Notes: generated from the letters alone by a model not told the origin. Shown: positions 9,444 to 20,001, numbered from the stretch's first letter. The stretch: 64,000 nt of DNA from an uncultured Pseudomonadota bacterium (GCA_913058255.1 CAJXQU010000009.1:1-64000); one strand, 5' to 3'. Numbers and translations: made by a program.

Positions 9444-9472
9444 ATAGAGAGTGTACTTAGTACACTCTCTAT
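9444..9472 (-). terminator. 29-bp palindrome, terminator-like for the upstream porin operon on the minus strand
   Basis: ATAGAGAGTGTACT-T-AGTACACTCTCTAT; read on the minus strand it is followed by CTTTTT. Confidence 0.65.
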
Positions 9473-9547
9473 AATCATCCTTGTTAGGTTAAATAAAAAC
9501 CTTCCTTGGCCCAACAGCGGCTAGTGAACCCATATAAACCAGACTCC

Positions 9548-10732
9548 TTAGAAGAATAATTCCAATCCTGTAGAGATGATTTTCACATCTTCTAATCCTT
9601 CATGTTCAAAATTGTTGTATTCAACCAGTAGCGTTAATTTATCATTGAATCTATGATTCCAACCAAACGCAAATGATGTTGCATCAAAGGTATTTGCACT
9701 AGCGGCCGTTGCCCCTTCTTGTTCTGTTTTGCCCAAAGAGACAAACAGCTTTTCTTTATTGAAAGTATAAGATACCTGAGCCAAACGCGCCTCAACATCT
9801 AATTCTTCAAAAGTGCCATTTCCATTAACAGCAAAGCCTCCTTGAGAGTTAATCAATGGGCCTATACCACTACCATCTAGAGCTGACAAATGTAGTACAA
9901 AACCACTTTGCCTTAATACAAAACCATAGTTAACTCCAGTAGAGTCAATTGTGTCTCCATTAGCAATCAACTGAGTTGATTCTTGGGTTGTGCCACCTAG
10001 AAATGCCGTTAAACTACCACCATCCCACTCTCGATCATAGGTTAACTCTGCTTCAAAACGAGGCATATCTTCTTCTGAGTCAATTCCACCATTTCGAGCT
10101 TGCTTTGATGGATCAACTGCAGCGAGGGCTAATTTAAACCCGTTAATTGTCGGTGTACGATAAGTAATCTGTCCTATCGGTAATGGGAAAGTTTGTCCCG
10201 AACCCAAGTTACCAAATGAGACAAATTCAAAATCAACGACTCCCAATGTTTGACTAATATTACCTACTCCCATCACATTGACGTCATTAAAAACCGTGGT
10301 TCTACTAAAGATTTCAAAATCTTTACCAAATAACACTTCACCCCAATCTCCGCCAACGGTGCCATAAAACTGTCTGGTGTCTACAACACTTTCGGTTAGT
10401 TTTGAATCATCAACCTGATCACCGACAGAGACGAAAAATGATGTTCGCGCACCAAGTTTCAGCCCACTTTCAGTTTCATTACTGAAATTAAATCCTATCC
10501 AGTTTGGTATATACCCAATACGAACTCTAGATTGTTTTTTATCAATTCTCGCCGGATCAGAAAAATCTGAATCAGTGCTCACATAAAACGCACTTAGAAA
10601 TGCATCCACAGAAACTGTTGTTTTATCTTTATCATATAATACTATTTCAGCATTACTATTGAATGAAATACAACATGCCAGCAGGCTAAATAATATTAAA
10701 TGACTCTTTCTTTTTTCAAATTTTGATTTCAT
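9548..10732 (-). CDS. DcaP-like / outer membrane porin
   Basis: Signal peptide; beta-barrel alternation; LLVEYNNFEHEGLEDVKIISTGLELFF C-terminus. Confidence 0.7.
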   Translation of the reverse strand: MKSKFEKRKSHLILFSLLACCISFNSNAEIVLYDKDKTTVSVDAFLSAFYVSTDSDFSDPARIDKKQSRVRIGYIPNWIGFNFSNETESGLKLGARTSFFVSVGDQVDDSKLTESVVDTRQFYGTVGGDWGEVLFGKDFEIFSRTTVFNDVNVMGVGNISQTLGVVDFEFVSFGNLGSGQTFPLPIGQITYRTPTINGFKLALAAVDPSKQARNGGIDSEEDMPRFEAELTYDREWDGGSLTAFLGGTTQESTQLIANGDTIDSTGVNYGFVLRQSGFVLHLSALDGSGIGPLINSQGGFAVNGNGTFEELDVEARLAQVSYTFNKEKLFVSLGKTEQEGATAASANTFDATSFAFGWNHRFNDKLTLLVEYNNFEHEGLEDVKIISTGLELFF

Positions 10733-10997
10733 AACATCCTCTTCAGTTATTATTTGTTTAATGTGATTTCCACATCAACATATTTCATTTTTCACAGGTT
10801 AAAAACTCCTGAAAACTATCTACACAGTTTTAAACACTTACACATATGAGGTAACCAAGTGAAGTTATTAACTAATAAAAAAACATAGTTAATTCACATT
10901 CAATATTTCCAGCCACCATCTCATCTCAATAACATTAAATTATTATTGAGATGAGTTTTAATCCGACAATATAATATTATTATCGAAAAATTTTTAA

Positions 10998-12563
10998 TTA
11001 AATGGCCTTGCTTGAAAGTTGCTTAGCAATATATTCCGCTTGTCTGATTGCTAAAGAAACAATCGTTAAAGTAGGGTTCTCCGCAGCACCTGTTGTAAAT
11101 TGGCTACCATCTGAGATGAACAAGTTTTCAATATCATGAGTTTGTCCATATTTATTACAAACACCATCTTCTGGTTTTGCACTCATTCGGCATGTGCCTA
11201 GATTATGTGTTGATGGATAAGGAGGAGTTCGATAAACTTTTTTTGCCCCAGAAGCCTCATAAACTTTAGTGCCTTGTTGATACGCATGCTCACGCATAGC
11301 GATATCATTTTTATGATCATCAAAATGAACATTAGGCACTGGCAAACCATATTGATCTTTATCAGTTGGATGCAATGTAATGCGGTTGCTTTCTTGAGGC
11401 ATATCTTCACCGACTAACCACATACCGGCCATGTTTTTATAGTTATCCATGGCTTCTGTAAAGTCTTCACCCCAACTACCTGGCTCCAAAAAAGCTGCCA
11501 TGAAAGGTAAGCCCAGTGATAAAGTTTCCATCTCATATCCGCCAACGAAACCTCGAGACGGATCATGTTTTGACTCATCGGTAATAATTCCAGCCATGGT
11601 TGTACCACGCCACATATGCACGGGTTTATCAAATGTTGCATAGACAGAACCCGTCATATGCCGCATATAGTTTTTACCGACTTGTCCTGATGAGTTAGCT
11701 AAACCATCACTAAATAAACCACTCGCTGAATTGAGCAATAAACGTGGAGACTCAATGGAGTTTCCTGCGATGCAAACTACACGGGCTTTTTGTAACTGGG
11801 TGTTTCCTTCAGAATCAGTGTAGAGGACGCCATCAACTTTTCCATCTTTAGAGTGATGTACCTTCATCACATGGCTACCTGTTCTCAAATCAAGATTGCC
11901 TGTTGCTTCAGCTGCAGGTATCTCTGTATAGAGCGTTGACCATTTAGCGCCCATCTTGCAACCTTGGAAACAAAACCCTAGCTGCTGACAGCTTCCACGA
12001 CCATCTCGAGGCCTACTATTAATCGCCATACGTCCGGTATGACAGTCTTTATAACCAAGTTTCTTCGCACCTTCATACATCACCTTGAAATTATTATTTC
12101 CAGGTAATCCAGGTATACCGTTGGTTCGAGTTACACCCATTTTACTTTCTGCTTTTGCGTAGTAGGGCTCTAACTCTTTTAAGGTTATTGGCCAATCTAA
12201 AAGGTTTGCACCTTCTACCTTTCCATAAGTACTCAAAGCTTTAAACTCATAGTCTCTTATTCGTAAGCTTGCCCCCGCCCAATGTGCTGTGCTTCCTCCA
12301 ACGGTTTTACAAATCCATGCTGGTAAATTAGGAAAGTCTTTCGACACTTGCCAGCCTCCGGAGGTGCTTCTATTATCAAGCCAAGCTAATTGTGTAAAAG
12401 ATGCCCATTCATCATTTACAAATTTCTTAGTTGATTGTCTTTCACCTGCTTCAAGCAATACTACCTTGACGCCTTTTTGACAAAGTTCGTTGGCTAACGT
12501 ACCGCCTCCAGCACCTGAACCAATGATGACAACAGGACTACTATCATTCAAATCGTACTTCAT
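10998..12563 (-). CDS. GMC-family FAD-dependent oxidoreductase
   Basis: VVIIGSGAGGGTLANELCQKG FAD motif; C-terminal HNLGTCRMSAKPEDGV...LFISDGSQFTTGAAENPTLTIVSLAIR. Confidence 0.93.
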   Translation of the reverse strand: MKYDLNDSSPVVIIGSGAGGGTLANELCQKGVKVVLLEAGERQSTKKFVNDEWASFTQLAWLDNRSTSGGWQVSKDFPNLPAWICKTVGGSTAHWAGASLRIRDYEFKALSTYGKVEGANLLDWPITLKELEPYYAKAESKMGVTRTNGIPGLPGNNNFKVMYEGAKKLGYKDCHTGRMAINSRPRDGRGSCQQLGFCFQGCKMGAKWSTLYTEIPAAEATGNLDLRTGSHVMKVHHSKDGKVDGVLYTDSEGNTQLQKARVVCIAGNSIESPRLLLNSASGLFSDGLANSSGQVGKNYMRHMTGSVYATFDKPVHMWRGTTMAGIITDESKHDPSRGFVGGYEMETLSLGLPFMAAFLEPGSWGEDFTEAMDNYKNMAGMWLVGEDMPQESNRITLHPTDKDQYGLPVPNVHFDDHKNDIAMREHAYQQGTKVYEASGAKKVYRTPPYPSTHNLGTCRMSAKPEDGVCNKYGQTHDIENLFISDGSQFTTGAAENPTLTIVSLAIRQAEYIAKQLSSKAI

Positions 12564-12632
12564 GAGTACCTCCTCATTTTTATGTCAGTTCTACAGAAAC
12601 TTTAAACTGTTAATTTTTATTATTATCTCAAT

Positions 12633-13190
12633 TTACATCTTTGCTGGACTATCTTCTGGAAGCGGATCAGGCAACCAATCAAGATCCTGGAATCCTCGAT
12701 TGAAATATCCACCTTTATCAAAAGATGATCCTTCGTATCCAAAATGAGCCCATGCCATATCATTGTTATATAATGAGACTATTCCAGTACCTCTAATTTT
12801 TTCAAAAAAATCACTTCCTGCAATCTCTTTAATAATTGCATGCTGTTTTTCTTTTGATACTTCTAACCAACTACCACCTGCACGTTTATCAAGATCGACG
12901 ACACCATCAGTTAATAACTTTTTGACCTCACCACTTCCTTTAGCTGCACCATCAAGATCCTTAACCAACAATGCATAAATGGCATCATCTAAATCTTTAT
13001 GTGGAAAAATTGTTTTTGCAGCAACCAGAATACTTTCTCCATCAGTACTGGATAGAGCATCCAAATTTAATGCCCAAGAACGACTTGGGGCCATCATCGA
13101 CAACATCCCACTTGTCGCGACAATCGTACCGGTTAGTACGCTGACACTCGACTTAACAAATTGTCTTCTTGATTGTTTTGTTTTTATCAT
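12633..13190 (-). CDS. Gluconate 2-dehydrogenase subunit 3 family protein with Tat-like signal
   Basis: SRRQFVKSSVSVLTG twin-arginine leader; located directly upstream of the GMC gene. Confidence 0.8.
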   Translation of the reverse strand: MIKTKQSRRQFVKSSVSVLTGTIVATSGMLSMMAPSRSWALNLDALSSTDGESILVAAKTIFPHKDLDDAIYALLVKDLDGAAKGSGEVKKLLTDGVVDLDKRAGGSWLEVSKEKQHAIIKEIAGSDFFEKIRGTGIVSLYNNDMAWAHFGYEGSSFDKGGYFNRGFQDLDWLPDPLPEDSPAKM

Positions 13191-13262
13191 TATTACCTCC
13201 TCGCTATTTGTTTACTTACTTAAATGAAACACTTGAAAAATAACTTCCTCAAGACTATAAAG

Positions 13263-13658
13263 TCATTGGTAATGTCCATGGCGCTGTAGTACTTCTATAC
13301 TGTATCCGTCAGGATCTGTTACAAAAAAGAATCGAGCAATAAGTTCATCATTGTGTACAAACTCAACTATGTCATTGGGCTGATACTTCAAGTCAGTAAC
13401 TTTTTTATGCATAAAATCTAAATTATCAACACAAAATGCGATATGCCCATAGCCATCACCGTGTGTGTAAGCTTGATCTCGACTTTTATTCACCGTTAGC
13501 TCTATCTCTGACTCATTGTATTTATTTCGCAAATAAACTAATTTAAAATCTGGAAAGTCGAGCTGGTGAGATTCTTTAAAATCAAAAACATCGTTATAAA
13601 ATTGTTTAGATTTTTCAATATCTAAAACTCGTATCATTGTGTGAATGAACTTGCTCAA
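13263..13658 (-). CDS. VOC-superfamily (glyoxalase I-like) protein
   Basis: FIHTMIRVLDIEKSKQFYNDVFDF; HIAFCVDNLD; FFFVTDPDGYSIEVLQ. Confidence 0.88.
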   Translation of the reverse strand: MSKFIHTMIRVLDIEKSKQFYNDVFDFKESHQLDFPDFKLVYLRNKYNESEIELTVNKSRDQAYTHGDGYGHIAFCVDNLDFMHKKVTDLKYQPNDIVEFVHNDELIARFFFVTDPDGYSIEVLQRHGHYQ

Positions 13659-14150
13659 TTATCTAAATCTCCTTCTTATTTCATTTGTCGATTTTTGAAT
13701 TGTAGAGAGAAAAAAACATTGATGGTAGTACTTGCCTGTTATATTAAATACTTCATATGGATAACTTTAATCATCGTAGAATTGAGGATTTAAAAGACCA
13801 TTTCTAGATGAAATAAATTCATTTGTTTATTTTATTTTTAGATATTAAAAGACAATTAAGCCTTCTAGTTTCATTACTTTTTTAGTATAGGTACGATTTT
13901 TTTAGATTAAATTAACCTGAAATAAAAATTGAGCTTAATTAAGTAATAATATTTATCGGAAGATAAAAAAATGGATAGTTTGATTTTATAAGTCTTTACG
14001 GCCTAGTTTATATATAGTCGAGGTTGAAATTATGGTATGGCGGAATATGATGGAATAACTACGAAATTATTTGGCAGAGGTAGACACAGATCGGCACTTT
14101 AAGGTTTAAAGCACCGGTTAGCCACAGAGTGATTTTAAATATGTAGTAGC

Positions 14151-14174
14151 ATAGTACTGCATGAAGAGTACTAT
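14151..14174. promoter_or_regulatory. Inverted repeat, candidate operator of the RHH gene
   Basis: ATAGTACT-GCATGAAG-AGTACTAT, about 60 bp upstream of 14234. Confidence 0.35.
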
Positions 14175-14233
14175 ATTTTGTTATATTTGCTATGTAGTCA
14201 TAATAATTAATACCTCAGGAGGATAAAGTCACA

Positions 14234-14557
14234 ATGTGTAATATATACTTAAGTGGGGATGCTCGGTTATTTAAACAAAAAACTCGCTCCATCCGAATTG
14301 ATGGTCATGTGACCAGTATTAGAATAGAAATGATTTTCTGGCAACTTTTGGATAAAATTGCCTATGAAGAAAATATGCGCTTGTCGACTTTTTTGTCACA
14401 ACTTTATACAGAAGGATTAAGTAAGTCCGGTGATGTCACTAACTTTAGTTCGGTTATAAGAGTTGCTTGTACTACCTATTTAACCAATCAAGGAGAAATA
14501 GGTAAGGAAGCTGAAGCACTCGTTGCTCCGCAACTTTATATTGCAAGTATAAACTAG
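14234..14557 (+). CDS. Ribbon-helix-helix domain protein
   Basis: KTRSIRIDGHVTSIRIEMIFWQLLDKIAYEENMRLSTFLSQLY; RHH_4-like; preceded by aggagg. Confidence 0.7.
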   Translation: MCNIYLSGDARLFKQKTRSIRIDGHVTSIRIEMIFWQLLDKIAYEENMRLSTFLSQLYTEGLSKSGDVTNFSSVIRVACTTYLTNQGEIGKEAEALVAPQLYIASIN

Positions 14558-14615
14558 GGAGATCTATCAATCAGGAAACTGTCTCTTAATTGTCCCATTA
14601 CAGAGGGTAGTATCT

Positions 14616-15430
14616 CTAACAGATATGTAATGCGTTATATTTGTGATTGAAAAAAGTGGGTTTATGTTGCAAGTGCAACACCTGTGATTTTGAAAAAAAT
14701 ACCTTGTAGGGTGTTAAATAATTGAGGCGTTTACGAGGCCGTTTATTAAAGGTTTCCACGGCATGAACGAGCGTTTTTATCGGTAACCTTTCTTCAACCA
14801 ATCTTTTTTGGAAAATAATGCGGTAATAAATCATTCGTGTTTTCGTTTGTTTCTCGCTCCTAAAGGAAATATGGGGCGACAAAGTAAACAGAGATTCAGG
14901 TTTTTGATTGCCCATCAGCTTAAAGCCGCAAACTACTTACCATTATCGACCGTCAAAGTTTTACGCCATACTATAAATCTCAGCCCGTTTGCCATGTAGC
15001 TTAGTGGCCACCAACAATCGACTTTTACGTTCGATACGGCTTGCTATATCACCACGGCTTTTTGCTCCTTCTACCGTATGACTTTTCCAGTGGCTAGCCG
15101 ACACTTATTCTCAATGCTTTCGATGCTTATGAATACTGATTCAGCCAAGGGGAAATCCTCTTGTGCCATAAACCATTTGTTGATGGTATTTTTCATGTAA
15201 TCCTAGTAAATGGTTATAAAGTTCTACATCTTCTTTGACATTCTGGTAAATCCACTTTCAGTACTAATACGCATCTGTCTTTTCTTGAACAGCCTTGTTG
15301 CAGATGTTGAACAACGTAGTGAGCTAATGAAGATTTATGTCGCTCCTGATCGAATAAGGAGTAAGGTATTTTATCAGCTGTTCAAGTCATGCCTTTTTTC
15401 TAAATAAAGTGGCGCACTTGGAAATGAAGT
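14616..15430 (-). pseudogene. Degenerate IS30-family transposase
   Basis: Minus-strand fragments SRGDIASRIERKSRLLVATKLHGKRAEIYS and ETFNKRPRKRLNYLTPYKVF in different frames. Confidence 0.7.
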
Positions 15431-15622
15431 TTACCTATGAATAAATAGCATTTATCGTATGGTTGAAGTCGATTGAGGGATCAAAGAGGGGTGGCCTCAG
15501 AGGAAATTTTTGACTTTTCAACTGTTACGTCAACAGGTTATATTGGTTAAGAATAGGTAACTATTATGATATAGTTGTTATAACTTTAATTTTTATTCAC
15601 CCTGTTTTTCGAGGTCTTCTAC

Positions 15623-16198
15623 ATGCTCAGCATCAAATCGTCACGCATGGCAGCATGCATATTTGTCTTAACTAACTTATTATCAGCGCCCGTTATCGCT
15701 TTAGATTTAACTCTACATTTAGAACAAGGCTCTGACCTAACAAAGTTAACTGATACTGATTGGCAGCTATTGAAAACAACAGCTAAAGAGGCATTAAACA
15801 CCTCTCAAGAAGGAAAAAACTATTTCTGGCAAAACCCAAAATCATTTAATAGTGGTGTTATTACTATTCTGTCTACAGATGAAAGTAGTGGAGGGGTAAC
15901 CTGTCGAAATGCCAGTTTTACTAACACTACAAAAGAATTAACAAGTACGACCATCGTTAAACTTTGCCAACAAGGTGAGAAATGGGTAGAGCTTAGTTCA
16001 AAAAAAACAACCTTTTCAAAAAACACTTCTACTAGAAATGATTTGGCAACGTCTCCTCAAGAAGAGGTAACGAATCAAAAATTGGACCATACATCAGAAC
16101 GTTGTCGAAATTTATCCCGAAATATTGATGAGCTCAAAGGAAAGCCTTTAAGGCGGTCAGCGGCTATGGACTTATATAGTGCAGAATGTCTAAGATAA
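15623..16198 (+). CDS. Small secreted protein, RT0821/Lpp0805 (17 kDa surface antigen)-like
   Basis: Signal peptide; NYFWQNPKSFNSGVITILSTDESSGGVTCRNASFTN..; C-terminal extension with two Cys. Confidence 0.6.
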   Translation: MLSIKSSRMAACIFVLTNLLSAPVIALDLTLHLEQGSDLTKLTDTDWQLLKTTAKEALNTSQEGKNYFWQNPKSFNSGVITILSTDESSGGVTCRNASFTNTTKELTSTTIVKLCQQGEKWVELSSKKTTFSKNTSTRNDLATSPQEEVTNQKLDHTSERCRNLSRNIDELKGKPLRRSAAMDLYSAECLR

Positions 16199-16360
16199 TA
16201 CAATTCAGTCAAGTGATAATGTAACTTGAATTTATAATGGCGATCTTTCGAGGTTACCTATAGGTTGGGGAATTTGTTCTATTTATAACCCATATACTGG
16301 TGTATCGCTTTGTGAATTCATTTATTATGACTTGCGTAAACCAATTATATAAAGAGGTAA

Positions 16361-16738
16361 ATGATGACATCATCAAACATTAATAAAACGGCAATTACTT
16401 TATCATTCATAACACTCACGCTAGTTTCCTCCCCAGCACTTTCCGGAAGCTGGAATTGGCTGGAAAACAGTCCTGCAGAAGCTTTTACTGATAGTGACTG
16501 GGCGATGTTAAAACAAACAGCTAGAGCCACCTTAGAACATGGGGAGGATGGAAATACGGCAACGTGGGTTAATCAAGATACAGGACACTCAGGCTCTATC
16601 ACACCATTAAGTACCTTCGACAATAATGGCATGCTCTGTCGAAAAGCAAAGTTCTTTAACAGCGCAGATAAAATGACGGGTAGCTCAATATTCAGGCTTT
16701 GTAAACAAGAGGATGGGAAGTGGAAAGTCACCAATTAA
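16361..16738 (+). CDS. Small secreted protein, paralog of 15623..16198
   Basis: TDSDWAMLKQTARATLEHGEDGNTATWVNQDTGHSGSITPLSTFDNNGMLCRKAKFFN aligns with the upstream ORF. Confidence 0.65.
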   Translation: MMTSSNINKTAITLSFITLTLVSSPALSGSWNWLENSPAEAFTDSDWAMLKQTARATLEHGEDGNTATWVNQDTGHSGSITPLSTFDNNGMLCRKAKFFNSADKMTGSSIFRLCKQEDGKWKVTN

Positions 16739-17189
16739 TTACTATATAACTCCAAGTCTACTTAAGAAATTGAACTAAAGGCCTGTTCTTCGGGCAGATC
16801 AATTGTTACCAAACAGTTTAAAAAAGGAGAGCAGGCCAGTGTCTAAGTTAGTTGATGTTTTTGTGATGTCGATGATCTTAGGTTAGATAACCATACTACT
16901 TTAATGGCCACTGTTGTAACTAGATCAGTCTAGTATCCTCTTTCAATAGAGGACGTAATATTGATTTATTGATTGAATAATATGCCTGATACTTCATTCT
17001 ATTAGCTCTGCTCAAGCCATGCCTTTCTTCAAATAAACTGATACATTTGAGAGCGAGATCCATCTAAAATAAAAATAGATTTAACTTCTTAGAAAAAGGA
17101 TGGGGACTATCTTTGTCTAGAGTTTAAATAATATTTATTTAGCTTTTAAATAGAGGCTTATTTATGAATTTTCATGGAGTCCCTTAGGA

Positions 17190-18770
17190 TCAAAGCTGTC
17201 CTTTGATGGGTATGAAACGCATCAAGCCCGCAACAAATCGTTGTCTCCAAGTTGAGTAGGGTTCTTTTTTATAGACTCTCTCAACTCCTTCATCATATGC
17301 ACGCCACTGAACCTTATTAGTGTCATTGAGGAACAGCTCAAAAGCCTGTGTGGGAAGTATGGTATCTATATGATTGGCAAACTGTAGTGCCAGTAGTGGA
17401 GATGATATAACAAGGCCAGACTCGGTATTAAGATAAGCAGATCGTGGATCAAAATTAAAAGAGCCAACGAATATTTTTTCGCGATCGATAATGAAAGCTT
17501 TTGTATGAAGAGTGGCCTTCGCGCCACTAGCTGCAAAAATCTCAGCACCAGATATATTCGCATCGGGTCGAACTTCGAAAATCTGAATGCCATTCATCAA
17601 AAGAGGTTTTCGTGAGGGTGAGTAACCGCCATGAACAGCGGCATGGTTGTTTGCGGCTAAAGAATTTGTGATTATTTTTACTTTTACACCACGTGCTTGC
17701 AGTGAAGAGAAGAATTCAATGCCATCTTTTCGAGGAACAAAATAGGGTGACAGTAGAATCAGCTCTTTACTGGCAGTTTGAAGTGTCTTTAATAAAGGTC
17801 CTGTTATGTCGAGGCTTGGGCCAGATTTAGATTTGATGCCCTTATCAGGTGAGTCGTAGATTAGTTTATAGGGAACCCAGTCGAATACGTCATTCTTCCC
17901 ATCGAGAAATGCCATGGCTTTTTTAATAACTACAGAAGCATACTTGGTGTTTTTGATCGACTCACGTGATTGATCAAGTTTAGTGCTCAACTGTTCCAGT
18001 GCTTTTTCTGGGGCATCCAATGGTTTTGCGAATGCAGATACAGGTAATGCGGTTTGATGATTCCAGAAACTGTCAAACATTGCAGAAACATCTTGGGCAA
18101 CACTGCCGATACCAACAACATCCAGATCACCAAACTTTTCATGTTGGCTAGCACCGAAATACTCGTCGGCAATATTACGACCGCCAATAATTGTTACTTG
18201 ATTATCGATGGTAAACGATTTGGTATGCATGCGACGATTAATGCGACTGAAATCAGTAACACCGCTCCAGGCTCGACCGAACACTCCACGTTGGAAAGGA
18301 TTAAATACACGAATTTCAAAATTTGGGTGTGTGTCAAGAGCCAGCATTTCAGCATCATAACCAGAAGCAAAGACATCATCTATTAATAGTCGGATACGCA
18401 CGCCACGATTTGCGGCTTGGAGTAAGGTGTTGATAAAAATAAGGCTGGTTGTATCGGTTTTAATCAGGTAATACTGGGCATCAATTGTACGCTCGGCTTG
18501 CTCTGCGAGCAGCAGCCGTGCGGTGAGCGCATCCATGCCGTTTAGTAGAGGATAAAAGCCCGAATGATCTTTTGGTTTAGAGGCAACAAGAGGGGTGTAT
18601 GTGGTTCCAAGTAGAGTATCTTCAGTATTAATTATGGTATGTGATTCTATTCGAGGGTGCTTATAGTTGATACTCGTGCAAGCTGTGAGTGTAGTGAGTA
18701 TCGACATTAGAAGACCCATCTTAATAAAAAGGTTGATGATAGTGTTATTCATTAATAATTGATTTGGCAC
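17190..18770 (-). CDS. Phospholipase D-like lipoprotein (cardiolipin synthase ClsC/YmdC-like)
   Basis: Two HKD motifs: MHTKSFTIDNQVTIIGGRN and LHTKAFIIDREKIFVGSFNFDPRS; lipobox LTAC. Confidence 0.88.
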   Translation of the reverse strand: MPNQLLMNNTIINLFIKMGLLMSILTTLTACTSINYKHPRIESHTIINTEDTLLGTTYTPLVASKPKDHSGFYPLLNGMDALTARLLLAEQAERTIDAQYYLIKTDTTSLIFINTLLQAANRGVRIRLLIDDVFASGYDAEMLALDTHPNFEIRVFNPFQRGVFGRAWSGVTDFSRINRRMHTKSFTIDNQVTIIGGRNIADEYFGASQHEKFGDLDVVGIGSVAQDVSAMFDSFWNHQTALPVSAFAKPLDAPEKALEQLSTKLDQSRESIKNTKYASVVIKKAMAFLDGKNDVFDWVPYKLIYDSPDKGIKSKSGPSLDITGPLLKTLQTASKELILLSPYFVPRKDGIEFFSSLQARGVKVKIITNSLAANNHAAVHGGYSPSRKPLLMNGIQIFEVRPDANISGAEIFAASGAKATLHTKAFIIDREKIFVGSFNFDPRSAYLNTESGLVISSPLLALQFANHIDTILPTQAFELFLNDTNKVQWRAYDEGVERVYKKEPYSTWRQRFVAGLMRFIPIKGQL

Positions 18771-20001
18771 AACGGAAACCTAAATGTTGCATGCCGCTGT
18801 CAGGGCTTAAACGCATACGTCTGGAATTGCGATAACCAGAACACCAACTATCATTACAGAGAAATGAGCCACCACGTACTACTTTATTGGTCGCGTGTTG
18901 TTGATATATTTCATGACTCTTCTCTGGGCCTTGTGGGTTGATAGAGGTTGTCCCTTTCAGTATTTGTTGTTGATAATAATCGGGATCATACCAATCATTG
19001 GTCCATTCCCAAACATTGCCAGCCATGTCATAGAGGCCATAGGCATTGGGGCGGAAAGACTTAACTGGTGCGCGAGTAACGTAACCGTCTTTGCCTGTAT
19101 TGATATAGGGAAATTCCCCTTGTAAAAAGTTGCCCTGTTGGCTGTTATTTGTAGTCTTTTGATTGCCCCAAGGATACATAGTGTTCCCACCTCCCGCGCG
19201 CATGGCATATTCAAACTCGGCCTCAGTCGGCAGCCGTTTTCCACGCCACTTAGCGTAGGCCATGGCATCGTACCAAGAGACTTGGGTGACGGGCAGGTTG
19301 AGTAACTGATGAATATCGCTATTTTCAGCTTTAGGAGACTTCCAGTTTGCTCCTCTGATAAAAGACCACCAGTTGGCTAAATTTTCTTTGTTGATAGATT
19401 TATCAATTAAGTGAAAAACCAAGGCGCCGGCTTTAAGGTCCTCATCGTTTGGTTTAGGCGTGCCTGGCGGGAGTTGTTTTTTTAACTCTTCCCAATTGAT
19501 ATCCTGTTCTGCGACGGTTTTATAGCCTGTTGCCTTAACGAAGGTTAAATAATCACCGACGGTAACCTCATGTTCATCTATGTAGTAGTCAGATACACGT
19601 ACGGGGTGTTTAGGAAACTCGTCGGGTTGGGGTAAGGCACTTTCGGGCATATTTTCAAAACCGGCTACTTTATCAGCGCCCATTTCAAACTGGCTACCTT
19701 TTATCAATATCATATCAGCTGTTATGGTGTTGATATCTTGTTCTACTGGACTGATCGCATCAATTACACTCAGAAATTGTTGATCTAAATATCGTTGTCC
19801 AAGTAAAAGCTTAGTATCGGGGTTAACACAAAAAGTCGGTGTCACTTCTGTATTCGATATATCTATATTGTCTTGTGTTTTTGGCTGGGTGGCTTTTGTT
19901 GTGCCAACCTTTATGCTGCTCGTATCCTCTTTAGGGTTATCGCATGCTGTTAATACGAGCATTAATGATAATGAGGAGATTACGATTATTTTTGTGACCA
20001 T
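18745..20001 (-). CDS. Formylglycine-generating enzyme (SUMF1/FGE)-family lipoprotein
   Basis: FGE fold motifs MILIKGSQFEMGAD, YIDEHEVTVGDYLTFV, WEWTNDWYDPDYY, VRGGSFLCNDSWCSGYRNSRR with both Cys; N-terminal lipobox LTAC. Confidence 0.88.
   Translation of the reverse strand: MVTKIIVISSLSLMLVLTACDNPKEDTSSIKVGTTKATQPKTQDNIDISNTEVTPTFCVNPDTKLLLGQRYLDQQFLSVIDAISPVEQDINTITADMILIKGSQFEMGADKVAGFENMPESALPQPDEFPKHPVRVSDYYIDEHEVTVGDYLTFVKATGYKTVAEQDINWEELKKQLPPGTPKPNDEDLKAGALVFHLIDKSINKENLANWWSFIRGANWKSPKAENSDIHQLLNLPVTQVSWYDAMAYAKWRGKRLPTEAEFEYAMRAGGGNTMYPWGNQKTTNNSQQGNFLQGEFPYINTGKDGYVTRAPVKSFRPNAYGLYDMAGNVWEWTNDWYDPDYYQQQILKGTTSINPQGPEKSHEIYQQHATNKVVRGGSFLCNDSWCSGYRNSRRMRLSPDSGMQHLGFRCAKSIINE

Noticed and set aside
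9293-9514. Minus-strand 73-aa ORF after the IS3 element
   Set aside because: Contains the terminator palindrome and the IS terminal repeat; likely non-coding
15210-15407. 65-aa plus-strand ORF
   Set aside because: Lies antisense in the degenerate IS30 transposase region
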